A stretch of 64,000 bases of DNA from Paenibacillus taiwanensis DSM 18679 (GTDB lineage Bacteria; Bacillota; Bacilli; Paenibacillales; Paenibacillaceae): the NCBI RefSeq assembly GCF_000425125.1, contig NZ_AULE01000024.1, positions 62,001-126,000 on the forward strand. Reading direction: 5' to 3'. Shown here one piece after another: positions 1 to 9,195 of this stretch (its first letter is position 1; every line of letters begins with the position of its first letter). Under the pieces are notes generated by a model. It ran no database searches. It was not told the origin of the DNA and saw only the letters and a program-made list of their open reading frames with translations. The position numbers were made by a program, and so were the translations under genes.

Positions 1-1064
1 CTGACGATTTGTATGCATATCTGAAAGCAGTTAAAGCAAAATTCCCAGACGTCATTCCTTTTGAAACAGGATTGGCAAAAGACGGTCACGGTATCGACCA
101 AATTTTCTCTTCCTTTAAGGAAGACAACTTGTCCTACACTCGTTTCTACGGTGTTCCAGATGGTGACAAGATCGTTTCCATCTACAAAGATCCTGGCTTC
201 CGTGAGTCTGTAGTTTACACAGCTAAATTAATGCGTGAAAAATTGATGACTCAAGATGCCAACACGCAAACAGAAGATCAAGTAAGAGAAAAAGCAATGA
301 ACGGTAAATTTGCAGTTATTGCAACATTTGATCCAATGAAAATGCTTTCCGCAGCAGATGCTGAACTGAAGAAAAAAGATCCAAATGATGGCTACATGTA
401 CATTAAACCAATTGCGAAGCCTGGCTTAGATCAAAACAAAATCTTCCCAGGTACGTATAACCAATTGGGCTGGAACGTAGCTGTAATTACTAAAAATGCT
501 AAAAATCCAGAGGCTGTATTTGCAATGCTGGATTGGATGACTGGTCCAGAAGGTTCGATGGTACTGAACTGGGGCCCTCCTGGTCCAAATGAGTATTGGA
601 ACGAATTTGAGGCTGACCAACTTACACCTAAATTCAACAAAGATAAATATTTGAACGATTCTAAAACACTTGCTGACGTGCAAGCAAATGCAGGTAACTT
701 GGTATGGGTAGGTAACACGGTGTACATGGACAATACGAAGAAACAAATGCTGTCCGCTATTCCAGCTGACAAAATTGACTTCAGTACACGTTGGCAAATG
801 GAAATTACGTGGGCATCGCAAGGTGACTTCACGGAGTTCTTGAACTGGGAGCCATCCTCTGATAGTGAAGAAGGTATTATCCGTCAAAGCGTAAAAGACA
901 TTTGGCTTACTGCACGTGCTAAAGCGATGTATGCTAAGAGTGATGAGGAAGCATTAGCTATTATTGATAAAGCACATGATGATTCCGTAAAAGTAGGATT
1001 TGACAAGTACTTGGATTACATCACTAAAGTATGGACTGAAAACAAAAAAGCAATGGGTAAATAA
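1..1064 (+). CDS. ABC transporter solute-binding protein, LplA-like (5' end missing)
   Basis: The reading frame is open from the window edge, with its first whole codon at base 3, so only the C-terminal 354 or so residues are present. The visible part resembles the C-terminal lobe of large Paenibacillus extracellular solute-binding proteins of the LplA type, which are lipoproteins of about 500-560 aa that capture oligosaccharides for an LplB/YtcP permease pair. It is rich in Lys, Asp and Trp, with segments such as AMLDWMTGPEGS that are typical of the family. The signal peptide and lipobox lie outside the window. A terminator follows directly, and a YesN/YesM two-component pair sits downstream, the usual partner of such transporters. 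The substrate cannot be told from sequence. Confidence 0.85.
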   Translation, partial: DDLYAYLKAVKAKFPDVIPFETGLAKDGHGIDQIFSSFKEDNLSYTRFYGVPDGDKIVSIYKDPGFRESVVYTAKLMREKLMTQDANTQTEDQVREKAMNGKFAVIATFDPMKMLSAADAELKKKDPNDGYMYIKPIAKPGLDQNKIFPGTYNQLGWNVAVITKNAKNPEAVFAMLDWMTGPEGSMVLNWGPPGPNEYWNEFEADQLTPKFNKDKYLNDSKTLADVQANAGNLVWVGNTVYMDNTKKQMLSAIPADKIDFSTRWQMEITWASQGDFTEFLNWEPSSDSEEGIIRQSVKDIWLTARAKAMYAKSDEEALAIIDKAHDDSVKVGFDKYLDYITKVWTENKKAMGK

Positions 1065-1077
1065 GTAAAAGTAATCA

Positions 1078-1112
1078 CGAAGGTTTGCTGATATGGCAAA
1101 CCTTCGTTTTAT
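1078..1112 (+). terminator. Rho-independent terminator after the binding-protein gene
   Basis: An 11-bp perfect stem (1078-1088 with 1096-1106) has a 7-nt loop and is followed by a TTTTATTTG run. It lies 14 bp after the stop codon of the solute-binding protein. Confidence 0.9.
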
Positions 1113-1130
1113 TTGTTAGCACCTTAAAAA

Positions 1131-1146
1131 CAAATCGGCCGATTTG
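1131..1146. repeat. Perfect 16-bp palindrome, possible operator
   Basis: CAAATCGGCCGATTTG is a perfect, loop-less palindrome lying between the terminator of the binding-protein gene and the response-regulator gene at 1249. With no loop it is a poor RNA hairpin, which makes a dimeric-protein binding site more likely. No matching regulator can be named. Confidence 0.4.
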
Positions 1147-1248
1147 CAAAAAAACTGTTAAATAGAATAGGGAATTGGTATACTTGGAAAAGGGAAATGT
1201 TGCAATTTAGAGAAGAGTCTGACTGCACGTCTTAGGGGGGCTGCATTC

Positions 1249-2829
1249 ATGTACAGCGTAATGTTGGTAGACGACGAAATGCTTGATTTGGAAGGGATGA
1301 AACAATTTATTCCTTGGAATGAACTGGGTATGGAAGTTGTAGCCGCAGTAAATAACGCATTTGTGGCGTGTGAGATGTTAGAGCAGCATCCTATAGACAT
1401 CATAGTAAGTGATGTCAATATGCCTAATATGTCAGGCCTTGAGCTTGCACGTATAGCAATGGAGCAAAAGCCGCAGGTTCGTATCATATTTGTAAGCGGT
1501 TACCAAGACTTTAGTTATGTGAAGCAAGCACTTTCGCTCAAAGCTTATAGTTATGTGCTAAAACCAATGGACGACAATGAATTGATTGCTGTACTTCAGA
1601 AAGTGAAACAAGACTTGGATGATGAGCGCAAGCGACGGGAAACGGAAGAAGCTTACCAGCACATGATTCCAATGGCCAAAAATGATCTGTTAATTCGATT
1701 GTTCGAGGGAGACTGGGATGATGCACAGCACGAAGGTGTGCAGAGGCTAGTAAGTTCATATGGCTTAAACAATTTGAATTGGCCGATCCGTATTGCTGTA
1801 TTGGAACTTGATTATTTATCTTGGGTACAAGAGGAGAACAACTTGTCATTACAAGCTGTGTCTCGAAACTTCTTATATGAAGTTGGAGAAATTAGTAGAA
1901 AGCACAACATGCCGCACTGGTGTAAGTTATCGTCACAAAGAATCGTTTTGTTAGTTCACGAGCATAACAGACACTTCTTTATGGAGGATATGTATGCAGC
2001 TATACGTGAGAAGTTCCCGGTCACGATGACCGTTGGAGTAGGCGAGCCTGTTGATACGTTAGAACAGCTCCAAGTATCTTACAGACAAGCGATGGAGGCT
2101 GTTGATGGTAAGATGTTTATTGGCAAGGGTAACTTGATTATGTATGAAACAGTAAGTCGCAAGCCCGAAATGCTGGACGCGCAAACGTTAGATGTTCGCA
2201 TGGATGCACTGCTAAAGGCGATGACAGAGTACGAGCTAGTTCAAATTTATGACGAGATTGATAAATTATTTGATTCAGTCAGTAAATTGAGGTCCAAGTT
2301 TACCGTACACAATTTGGCGATGCATATTATTTGGAAGTTGGATCAGCATTTAAAAGCAGCAGATGAGAACATCTTTGAAATTTTAGGTATGGAGCTGCAC
2401 AATCTTGATATTTTGCTTCAATTTGACACGATTAATGATATTCGATCCTGGTTAGTTCGCAAAACATTTGAAATCTCCGAGCATATAAGACAGAAATCCA
2501 ATTCCAAAAATAATAAATTGATCCGTGAAATTATGCAAACGATGAAGGGGAGTATGCACGAAAATATTACACTTAAAGATATAGCCCATCAATTTTCATT
2601 TTCTCCTAACTATTTAGGATTTTTGTTTAAGGAAGAGACAGGAAAGTCCTTTAGTGAAGTGCTTATCCAGCTTCGGATGGAACGTGCGCGTGAGCTGCTA
2701 AGAGAACCGTCAACCAAAATTTATGAGATTGCTAGTCAAGTAGGCTATCGTTATCTTCCTTATTTTAGTAGACAGTTTAAAGAGGCATTTGGCATGACAC
2801 CTATGGAATACCGGAAGCGGGAAACGTGA
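1249..2829 (+). CDS. Response regulator, YesN type, with AraC-family DNA-binding domain
   Basis: This is a 526-aa cytoplasmic regulator. The N-terminal receiver domain carries the DDE acidic pocket (VDDE near residue 8) and the phospho-acceptor Asp55 in SDVNMPN, with Lys in the LKPMDD motif. A long middle region of unassigned function follows. The last 100 residues or so hold two AraC-type helix-turn-helices ending in FGMTPMEYRKRE. A G-rich ribosome site (GGGGGG) precedes the ATG. The cognate kinase gene starts 15 bp after the stop codon. The family activates neighbouring sugar transporter genes, so the binding protein upstream is the natural target. Confidence 0.93.
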   Translation: MYSVMLVDDEMLDLEGMKQFIPWNELGMEVVAAVNNAFVACEMLEQHPIDIIVSDVNMPNMSGLELARIAMEQKPQVRIIFVSGYQDFSYVKQALSLKAYSYVLKPMDDNELIAVLQKVKQDLDDERKRRETEEAYQHMIPMAKNDLLIRLFEGDWDDAQHEGVQRLVSSYGLNNLNWPIRIAVLELDYLSWVQEENNLSLQAVSRNFLYEVGEISRKHNMPHWCKLSSQRIVLLVHEHNRHFFMEDMYAAIREKFPVTMTVGVGEPVDTLEQLQVSYRQAMEAVDGKMFIGKGNLIMYETVSRKPEMLDAQTLDVRMDALLKAMTEYELVQIYDEIDKLFDSVSKLRSKFTVHNLAMHIIWKLDQHLKAADENIFEILGMELHNLDILLQFDTINDIRSWLVRKTFEISEHIRQKSNSKNNKLIREIMQTMKGSMHENITLKDIAHQFSFSPNYLGFLFKEETGKSFSEVLIQLRMERARELLREPSTKIYEIASQVGYRYLPYFSRQFKEAFGMTPMEYRKRET

Positions 2830-2844
2830 CAGGGGATGAGTGCA

Positions 2845-4617
2845 ATGAATGAGAGGAGACAACAACTCGGATATTTACCAATTGGATATAAGCTGATGCT
2901 CACCTATATGCTTTTTATTATCATCCCAGTGTCCGTTATCGGCTTCGTTTCTCATTCGATGTATGAGGATTCCATTCGCAAGCATACGCGAACGAATATT
3001 CAAGGTACTTTATTGCAGATAAGGGACAATATTGAATATAGGATGCAAGAGATTACACGGATTTCTTCTTTGTTATATGGAGATTTTGATTTTTATCAAT
3101 ATTTACGAAACTATGAAGAAGGTTGGGAAAATTACGATCGCATGATTAACGCCATATTCCCCAAGTTCCAGGCGGTGACCGAATCAACGGGGATGAAGTT
3201 CTGGATGTCCGTGTTTCTCAAAAATGAATCGATTTATGAAAGATACCGATATACGTTTAACAATGAGAATCCTGATTTTAGCGTATCATCGTTTGATATT
3301 TATCATATGAGTCGAATTAAAGAGAGATTATGGTATACGGCTTATCCAGAAGAGAAATATGGCGAGACGATGAAATGGTGGCAGATTGAGCAGGATGCCG
3401 AAAATAACCGAATCTCGCTGCTGCGGAGATTAATTGATACTTACAATCCTGTGCGATTAAATGAGGTCGGTTTTTTACGAATAAATGTAGGGATACAGGA
3501 ACTGTTTGAGAGTATGAACTACTCGAAGATCGGCAATGGCAGCGTGCTTTTTATAAAGGATGAATACGGACGTAAATTGTATCAATCAGGAGAGCTTCCA
3601 AGTAATGTGACGGATGATCAGCAGTTACACGAAAATTATTTAACGATAACGGAAACGGTGGGGAAACAGTCCTGGCAGTTAGTGGCGCTAGTGCCGATCA
3701 CGATTATTGAGCAAGATTCATTTAAAGTTCGTATGTTTATTATTACGATGTGCTTGTTATGTTTTATTGTATTCTCCTTTGTTGGTATTTTTATTTCCCG
3801 CTTTTTTGCGATTCGCATTAACAAATTTGTGTCTGTACTTAACGCTATGCGCGAGGGCGATCTACATAAACGAATTTCATATCGGGGCAAGGATGAGTTT
3901 TCGCAAATTGCGACTGCACTTAATGATATGGGGGAAAATATTGAGTCATTAATTAAAGAAGTGTATTTGACGCAGTTGCAAAAAAAGGAAGCTGAGCTGG
4001 AAATGCTGCAATCTCAAATCAATCCCCATTTCTTGTACAATGCGTTATCTTCTATTCATCGTTTGGCGAAGTTTGGTGATATGGATAAGTTGCAGCAGAT
4101 GGTATTTGGCCTTGCTAAGTTTTATCGATTAACTTTAAATGACGGAAGAACGATGATTCCCGTCCCTTCTGAGATCGAGCAAGCTGAAGCTTATTTGCAG
4201 ATTTCGACCATTAAATATGGGGACCGAATGTCCGTTATGTTTGATATTGATGCTAATGTATGGCCTTACGAGACGATCAAGCTCATTTTACAGCCATTTA
4301 TTGAAAATGTACTCAAACACGCTTGGTGTGGCGACCGAATTCATATCCGTATTGTAGGTGTTTTAGAGGGAGATGATATTTTATTCCGAGTTATAGATGA
4401 TGGTATTGGTATGAAACAAGAACGTATAGATCATATATTTGATCCACAAGAGCATGTGAATACAGGATACGGTGTCCGCAACGTAGACCAACGTATTAAG
4501 CTCCAGTATGGAGAGGAATACGGGGTATCGATTTTTAGTACGGTAGGTGTAGGGACAGCTGTCCAAATTCGGATTCCTGCACGGAAATGCAAACGTAAGC
4601 ACACTGCAAAGCCTTAA
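2845..4617 (+). CDS. Sensor histidine kinase, YesM type
   Basis: This membrane kinase of about 590 aa partners the regulator just upstream. A first membrane segment lies at about residues 14-37, then an extracellular sensing region of some 250 residues and a second segment (LLCFIVFSFVGIFI). A HAMP domain follows, then the His_kinase motif SQINPHFLYNALSS with His395 as the likely phosphorylation site. The C-terminal HATPase_c domain has N-box ENVLKHA and a DDGIGM motif. An in-frame ATG at 2836 abuts the AGGGG ribosome site at 2831-2835, so the ATG at 2845, nine bases downstream of it, is the better start. The ligand is unknown. Confidence 0.92.
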   Translation: MNERRQQLGYLPIGYKLMLTYMLFIIIPVSVIGFVSHSMYEDSIRKHTRTNIQGTLLQIRDNIEYRMQEITRISSLLYGDFDFYQYLRNYEEGWENYDRMINAIFPKFQAVTESTGMKFWMSVFLKNESIYERYRYTFNNENPDFSVSSFDIYHMSRIKERLWYTAYPEEKYGETMKWWQIEQDAENNRISLLRRLIDTYNPVRLNEVGFLRINVGIQELFESMNYSKIGNGSVLFIKDEYGRKLYQSGELPSNVTDDQQLHENYLTITETVGKQSWQLVALVPITIIEQDSFKVRMFIITMCLLCFIVFSFVGIFISRFFAIRINKFVSVLNAMREGDLHKRISYRGKDEFSQIATALNDMGENIESLIKEVYLTQLQKKEAELEMLQSQINPHFLYNALSSIHRLAKFGDMDKLQQMVFGLAKFYRLTLNDGRTMIPVPSEIEQAEAYLQISTIKYGDRMSVMFDIDANVWPYETIKLILQPFIENVLKHAWCGDRIHIRIVGVLEGDDILFRVIDDGIGMKQERIDHIFDPQEHVNTGYGVRNVDQRIKLQYGEEYGVSIFSTVGVGTAVQIRIPARKCKRKHTAKP

Positions 4618-4629
4618 ATTTGCTGCACT

Positions 4630-4658
4630 TTGATTGCCGTATTTCAAGATAGTATAAT
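4630..4658 (+). promoter_or_regulatory. SigA-type promoter for the signal peptidase gene
   Basis: A -35 element TTGATT (4630-4635) and a perfect -10 TATAAT (4653-4658) are separated by 17 bp, about 90 bp before the signal peptidase start. Confidence 0.6.
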
Positions 4659-4747
4659 AGGTATATATTATCAATTATGAGGTGTGTTTCCGCTAGTTGA
4701 ACGGAGTCACTACCTAAATCATCGTAATCGAATGGGAGGTGTACCAA

Positions 4748-5239
4748 ATGAACTGGCGCAGTATTAGGCAGTATGCCCTTACGTTGGTTATTGCTATTGG
4801 TGTGAGTCTTGTCATTCAGAAAGTAGCTTATGCGCAAATTATTGTACACCAGCATTCGATGGAACTAACCTATCATGAAGGTGATCGACTTCTGGAGAAC
4901 AAGTGGTTGTATCATTTTACGAAGCCAGAGCGTGGAGATGTCGTTATTTTGCAAGATCCGGTTGAACCTATTCGCCTCATTAAACGTGTGGTAGGCATTG
5001 CAGGTGACAAGTTGGAACTTCGTCAAGGGAAGCTTATCGTTAATGGAGTGGAGCAGATTGAGCCTTACATATCAAGTCCGACTTTTCCTGTACAAGTACA
5101 ATTTCCAATTGTTGTGCCTGAAGGAACGGTTTTTGTACTAGGCGACAATCGTGGAAATAGCAAAGATAGCCGTGAGTTCGGCGCAATCCCGTTGTCGCTG
5201 ATTGAGGGCAAGGTGATTGCACGTTTATGGCCGCTTTAG
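4748..5239 (+). CDS. sipS: Signal peptidase I
   Basis: The enzyme removes Sec/Tat signal peptides from exported proteins on the outer face of the membrane. The product is 163 aa with a single N-terminal membrane anchor (residues about 10-28). The catalytic serine is Ser37 in HSMELTY and the general base is Lys79 in LIKRVVG, as in the S26A Ser/Lys-dyad family; LGDNRGNSKDSR is the family box E. The usual SMxPTL box is altered to SMELTY. A GGGAGG site at 4734-4739 lies eight bases before the ATG at 4748, so the in-frame GTG at 4739, inside that site, is rejected. The gene is monocistronic, with its own promoter and a strong terminator behind. The gene symbol is a family-level label only. Confidence 0.93.
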   Translation: MNWRSIRQYALTLVIAIGVSLVIQKVAYAQIIVHQHSMELTYHEGDRLLENKWLYHFTKPERGDVVILQDPVEPIRLIKRVVGIAGDKLELRQGKLIVNGVEQIEPYISSPTFPVQVQFPIVVPEGTVFVLGDNRGNSKDSREFGAIPLSLIEGKVIARLWPL

Positions 5240-5260
5240 TATAAGAAAGGCGCAAGAAGT

Positions 5261-5308
5261 AAAAGACGCTTACTGAACCTTATTATGAGGTTCAGTAAGC
5301 GTCTTTTT
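5261..5308. terminator. Bidirectional terminator between signal peptidase and degV
   Basis: A perfect 20-bp stem (5261-5280 with 5288-5307) has a 7-nt loop, with A and T runs on either side. It serves both converging genes. Confidence 0.92.
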
Positions 5309-5335
5309 AAAGTTGTTGGTAATCCGTAATCTCTG

Positions 5336-6193
5336 CTAAAATTTCTTCGCAAATACGATACCAATCGTATTGGTTCCACAGTGGCTGGATATGACACATC
5401 CTGTGTCAGAGATGTACACATGCTTGGCACCTGTTAATTCCTTGAGCTTCTGTTGTACAAACTGAGCGTCCTCATCGGAAAATGAATGAGTGACAAAGAT
5501 CGTATCTTTATCCATCTGATCGGTGAGGCTTAGCGCGTTATTAAGCAATTGCTCCACAGCTTTTTCACGCTTACCACGTACACGATTCGTAGGTGTCATC
5601 TTGCCGTCCACCACTTTAATAACGGGACGGATGCGGAGCAGGGTGCCGATTATATTTTGCAGACCGCTGCACCGGCCACCTTTGTACAAATAATCTAACG
5701 TGTCAATAATAAACTCCGTCTCGATATGTTTGCGCATCTCAACAATGTGGGCTTCAATTGCAGAGACATCCTGTCCTGATTCAGCAAGTCGTGCGGCTCT
5801 TAATACTTGCTGACCGACACCTGTTGCCAGATTTAACGAATCGATTACAGTTATGTTGCCCGGCTCGTCCTCTAGCATTTGCGCGGCGATGCCGGCATTT
5901 TGGATGGTAGAAGATAAGTGTGAGGAGAGGCCAATATAAATGATATCGCGGCCTTCCTTTACAAATGGTGCAAATGCGCTCGCAAAATCCCCTGGGGAGG
6001 GAGCCGCAGTCTTGGGCAACTTTCCTGTCGCATCCACCATTTCATATAACTTCCTGGGATCGATATCTACACCATCACGGAAATCTTGATCTCCAAATGT
6101 AACATATAGGGGCACAATGCCAATATCATATTGTTCGATTAAAGATTTGGGCAGATCGCAAGTGCTATCCGAAAAAATCTTAATAGTTGCCAT
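5336..6193 (-). CDS. DegV family fatty-acid-binding protein
   Basis: DegV/FakB proteins are cytosolic carriers of a single fatty acid; some present it to a fatty-acid kinase. The 285-aa product opens with IKIFSDSTCDLP, the characteristic N-terminal strand with the SDSTCDL loop. It holds the conserved TAAPSPGDF segment and ends with the SSHCGTNTIGIVF loop that contacts the lipid carboxylate. The frame is open upstream to 6346, but a GGAGG site (6202-6206) sits eight bases before the ATG at 6193, fixing the start. A second DegV gene lies at 33257. No fakA-like kinase is in the window, so a lipid-kinase role cannot be shown. Confidence 0.92.
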   Translation of the reverse strand: MATIKIFSDSTCDLPKSLIEQYDIGIVPLYVTFGDQDFRDGVDIDPRKLYEMVDATGKLPKTAAPSPGDFASAFAPFVKEGRDIIYIGLSSHLSSTIQNAGIAAQMLEDEPGNITVIDSLNLATGVGQQVLRAARLAESGQDVSAIEAHIVEMRKHIETEFIIDTLDYLYKGGRCSGLQNIIGTLLRIRPVIKVVDGKMTPTNRVRGKREKAVEQLLNNALSLTDQMDKDTIFVTHSFSDEDAQFVQQKLKELTGAKHVYISDTGCVISSHCGTNTIGIVFAKKF

Positions 6194-6340
6194 GCCTTGA
6201 TCCTCCTGAGTGAACTGATTCCTGTATAAAATTGAGTACGTGTATGTATACCATGTACCATTATACTTGAAAAGTAGTCCAACTACACGATAAAGATGCT
6301 TCCGAATGATGGAAAACGTTTCATGCGGCTTTAACTTTCG

Positions 6341-6370
6341 TTGCACGCCACCTATCGGAATTGTTATACT
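6341..6370 (+). promoter_or_regulatory. SigA-type promoter for the small membrane protein
   Basis: TTGCAC (6341-6346) and TATACT (6365-6370) are spaced by 18 bp. The predicted start site near 6377 lies inside the longest open frame, which supports translation from 6411. Confidence 0.6.
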
Positions 6371-6410
6371 GTACGGACAACAGTTGAGAAAGGGAGCTCA
6401 GTCACCAGAC

Positions 6411-6986
6411 ATGTCCACAATCCAGAAAGCGTTTAAGCAAATGCAATGGAGTTTTTTGTTTTTTATTGATTATTCGGTAAATGGTATCGATATTTTACCT
6501 GATATCGTCGGCTTGCTTGTTATGATGAATGCATTGGGGAAAATAATAAATGAATCACCCCATTTTGCTCATGCTAAAAAAGTAATGCCACTTTTAATCG
6601 TGTTGGCCAGTTATGAGTTAATTGAGCCCTTGCTTGGAGCTTATCAGAGCGCGGCATTTTTAGCTTGGTTTGCCGTAGGCCGCAGCGTATTAGTTACCGT
6701 ATTTAACATTATGCTTGTATGGTTAGTTTGTAATGGATTAAGAGATTGGGCCATTCGTTATCATAAGCCTGTACTTGCACGCACTGCGCGTCGCAGAGGC
6801 ATGTATTTCTCCATTATTTTAGCTTGTTCGACAATTATGATTGGGTTTGCGCTTATATCACCGACTATCTTTTACGCGGTGTCCATTCCGATGTTTATGT
6901 TATACATCATCGTAACGTTCCTGTTGATGGGACTGTTTGGTTTGGCGGCCAAGGAAGCGGACACGATCATTACACATTCTTCATAA
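6411..6986 (+). CDS. Polytopic membrane protein of unknown function
   Basis: The product is about 191 aa with five or six hydrophobic segments (for example DILPDIVGLLVMM, VMPLLIVLASYEL, VTVFNIMLVWLVC, YFSIILACSTIMI and FMLYIIVTFLLMG) joined by short loops. The phrase GIDILPDIVG near the N terminus recurs in small membrane proteins of Firmicutes, but I cannot name a function. The frame is open from 6306, yet the promoter at 6341-6370 and the run of cytosolic-looking residues before Met at 6411 favour the shorter form. The ribosome site is weak (AGGGAG, 14 bases away). The gene stands alone, with a hairpin behind it. Confidence 0.7.
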   Translation: MSTIQKAFKQMQWSFLFFIDYSVNGIDILPDIVGLLVMMNALGKIINESPHFAHAKKVMPLLIVLASYELIEPLLGAYQSAAFLAWFAVGRSVLVTVFNIMLVWLVCNGLRDWAIRYHKPVLARTARRRGMYFSIILACSTIMIGFALISPTIFYAVSIPMFMLYIIVTFLLMGLFGLAAKEADTIITHSS

Positions 6987-6999
6987 TTTTCGTCATTGG

Positions 7000-7030
7000 T
7001 GCCGACATACGATTCAATTGTATGTCGGCA
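7000..7030 (+). terminator. Hairpin after the small membrane protein gene
   Basis: A perfect 11-bp stem (7000-7010 with 7020-7030) has a 9-nt loop, 13 bp after the stop. No strong T run follows, so termination is uncertain. Confidence 0.5.
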
Positions 7031-7144
7031 CATTGTATATTCAGGCAGGAATTCGGGAATGAGTGGCGAAATCGACACATAGACCATAAACAAGTGGCTG
7101 TATGTTCAGCAATCAATTAACCATCGATTGGGGATGACATCTGG

Positions 7145-8173
7145 ATGAACTGGCGAATTGTAGTAGCGGGATGCGGTCAAATGTCTCAAAAGTGGGTTGA
7201 GTATGCGTTACAGCGGCAAAATGTCGAAATTGTTGGCTTAGTGGACGTCAACCCAGAAGCAAGCTTGCATCTGGCGGAAACCTATCATTTAAAATGTGGC
7301 TTGTATTCCGATCTTCGTGAAGCCATTCGACGCGGCGGTGCGAATATCGTTATGGATGTATCAACTCCAGCGGCGCGGCGTAATGTGGCTGGCACAGCAC
7401 TGGAGGCAGGTTGTCATGTGTTCAGTGAGAAGCCGATGGCTGCTACGATGAGGGAAGCCGTGGAGCTTATGAATTTGTCGAAGCTAATGAAGAAAACATA
7501 TGCCATCATGCAAAATCGCAGATATGATACCAATTTAAGAGGTGTGCTACAGTTGCTGCAAACAGGCGTCATCGGCCAGATGGGAATGATAAATGCAGAT
7601 TTTTTTCTAGGCCCCCGATTTGGCGGATTCCGAGAGCAGATGGCGAGTCCATTAATTCTTGATATGGCAATCCATACTTTTGATCAAGCAAGGCTGCTTA
7701 CAGGTGCAACACCCAAAACGGTTACTTGCCAAGAGTGGAACCCTAAAGGTTCGTGGTATAACGGGAATGCGAATGCGGTCGCCACTTTTGAAATGGACGA
7801 CGGCGTCCGGTTTTGTTACCGTGGTTCATGGTGCACACAAGGCTTTCCTACTTCCTGGGAGTCAAGCTGGCGCTTGATGGGCAGCCAAGGAACATTGTTG
7901 TGGGACGGAGCAGAACATATCGAGGCTGAATATATGGATGTTCACAAGGGGAGCATCCAGCGAAGGAGCGGGGCCGCTCACCCGACAGTAAATGAAGGAC
8001 ATTGGGGTTGCTTGGATGAAATGTTTGATGCGCTGGAAACAGGACGGGAGCCTGAAACGGATTGTTCCGACAATATTTACAGTATGGCGATGGTATTTGC
8101 GGCTATTCAAAGCTCGCGAACAGGGCAAAGCGTAGATATTGCTCGTTTGCTTAGGGAAGAGGGCGTGCGATGA
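7145..8173 (+). CDS. Gfo/Idh/MocA family oxidoreductase
   Basis: This is a 342-aa NAD(P)-dependent dehydrogenase of the glucose-fructose oxidoreductase / inositol dehydrogenase family. The N-terminal Rossmann fold starts with VVAGCGQMSQKW, and the EKPMA motif with the conserved Lys (VFSEKPMAATM) lies near residue 99. The C-terminal alpha/beta domain includes DMAIHTFDQARLL, which holds the family's Asp/His catalytic pair (DxxIHxxD). The substrate is probably a sugar or cyclitol but cannot be specified. Its stop codon overlaps the start of the PP2C-like gene (ATGA at 8170-8173), so the two are translated together. Confidence 0.9.
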   Translation: MNWRIVVAGCGQMSQKWVEYALQRQNVEIVGLVDVNPEASLHLAETYHLKCGLYSDLREAIRRGGANIVMDVSTPAARRNVAGTALEAGCHVFSEKPMAATMREAVELMNLSKLMKKTYAIMQNRRYDTNLRGVLQLLQTGVIGQMGMINADFFLGPRFGGFREQMASPLILDMAIHTFDQARLLTGATPKTVTCQEWNPKGSWYNGNANAVATFEMDDGVRFCYRGSWCTQGFPTSWESSWRLMGSQGTLLWDGAEHIEAEYMDVHKGSIQRRSGAAHPTVNEGHWGCLDEMFDALETGREPETDCSDNIYSMAMVFAAIQSSRTGQSVDIARLLREEGVR

Positions 8174-9126
8174 CAAGCGATAGAAAGCAGTCTAACCTCA
8201 TCAATCAGGATCAACGTATATCCGTTTTGTATCGTCAAGGAGAGGGTATTTGTAATGAAGACGGGTATGTAGTGGATGATACACGAGGATTATATGTAGT
8301 AATAGACGGTGTATCTGGATTAACCTCCTACCTTGACGATCAAGGTCGAACAGCAGGGGCAGTAGCAGCACGAATTGTACAACAGGCATTCGAAGAGGGA
8401 ATTCAGGAGCGGTACCCAGACGTCACTGACGCGGGGGGTGACGGTTTGAATGATTGTCGTATGCTTCAAGAGCTGACCTTAACTGCTAATAATCGTTTAC
8501 GGAATTGGATGGTTAAGCATGGCATTGCTTATGAGCAACCTGCACAACGGATTGGAGCTGTTCATGCAGGTGTGCTTGTTAGAGGACGACGTATCTATTG
8601 GGTGCAGAGCGGGGATTGTATGATATATGTTCAGTACAAAGACGGCTCTGTAAGAGAAATAACCCGAGATGGAGTGGATCGGTTTGATGCTCAGGCGTTG
8701 ACTCTATGGATGTTGGATGAAACAGCTTGGCAAAGCCATGTCAAGACGGAGGTGGTGGTAGAGCAGTTGTGTCGTAATCGATTACAAGCTAATGCAGCTA
8801 ACGGGTATAGTGTTATGAATGGTGATCCTGAGCTTGAGAAGCTGCTGGAGTATGGCTCGTTTCCCCTGGATAACATCCGTGCAATCGTGATCATAAGTGA
8901 CGGGATATATCCGTGGAGCAATCGTTTTCATGGCGACATTGGCGTGAACGATAGCAGTCGAAAGCCAGCCCCCTTATCGCCCACTTGGATCACGGAGCTG
9001 CTGGAAATGGGGATGGAGAACTATGTGACACGTTTGGAACAGCTTGAACAGTCAGATTCGTTATGTACGAATGTACCGCGCTTTAAAGGTGCGGATGATA
9101 AGACAGGCATCGTTATTCGATGTTAG
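8170..9126 (+). CDS. PP2C-like protein phosphatase
   Basis: The 318-aa product reads as a PPM/PP2C-type metal-dependent Ser/Thr phosphatase. It begins with GEGICNEDGYVV (the NED aspartate), then YVVIDGVSGL in place of the usual DGMGG metal-binding loop. GAVHAGVLVRG and YWVQSGDCMIY match the GD-containing core strand, IVIISDGIY matches the SDG metal motif, and KGADDKTGIVIRC matches the terminal DD motif. The acidic metal ligands therefore look intact. There is no sensor domain or membrane segment. It is coupled to the oxidoreductase gene by an ATGA overlap, an unusual pairing. The target protein is unknown and no partner kinase lies nearby. Confidence 0.82.
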   Translation: MTSDRKQSNLINQDQRISVLYRQGEGICNEDGYVVDDTRGLYVVIDGVSGLTSYLDDQGRTAGAVAARIVQQAFEEGIQERYPDVTDAGGDGLNDCRMLQELTLTANNRLRNWMVKHGIAYEQPAQRIGAVHAGVLVRGRRIYWVQSGDCMIYVQYKDGSVREITRDGVDRFDAQALTLWMLDETAWQSHVKTEVVVEQLCRNRLQANAANGYSVMNGDPELEKLLEYGSFPLDNIRAIVIISDGIYPWSNRFHGDIGVNDSSRKPAPLSPTWITELLEMGMENYVTRLEQLEQSDSLCTNVPRFKGADDKTGIVIRC

Positions 9127-9195
9127 ACGGACATGAGTTTATGTTCTTTATCGGCTAATACGTAACTGTGGATTCGATCTAAACGGGGGGCTATA

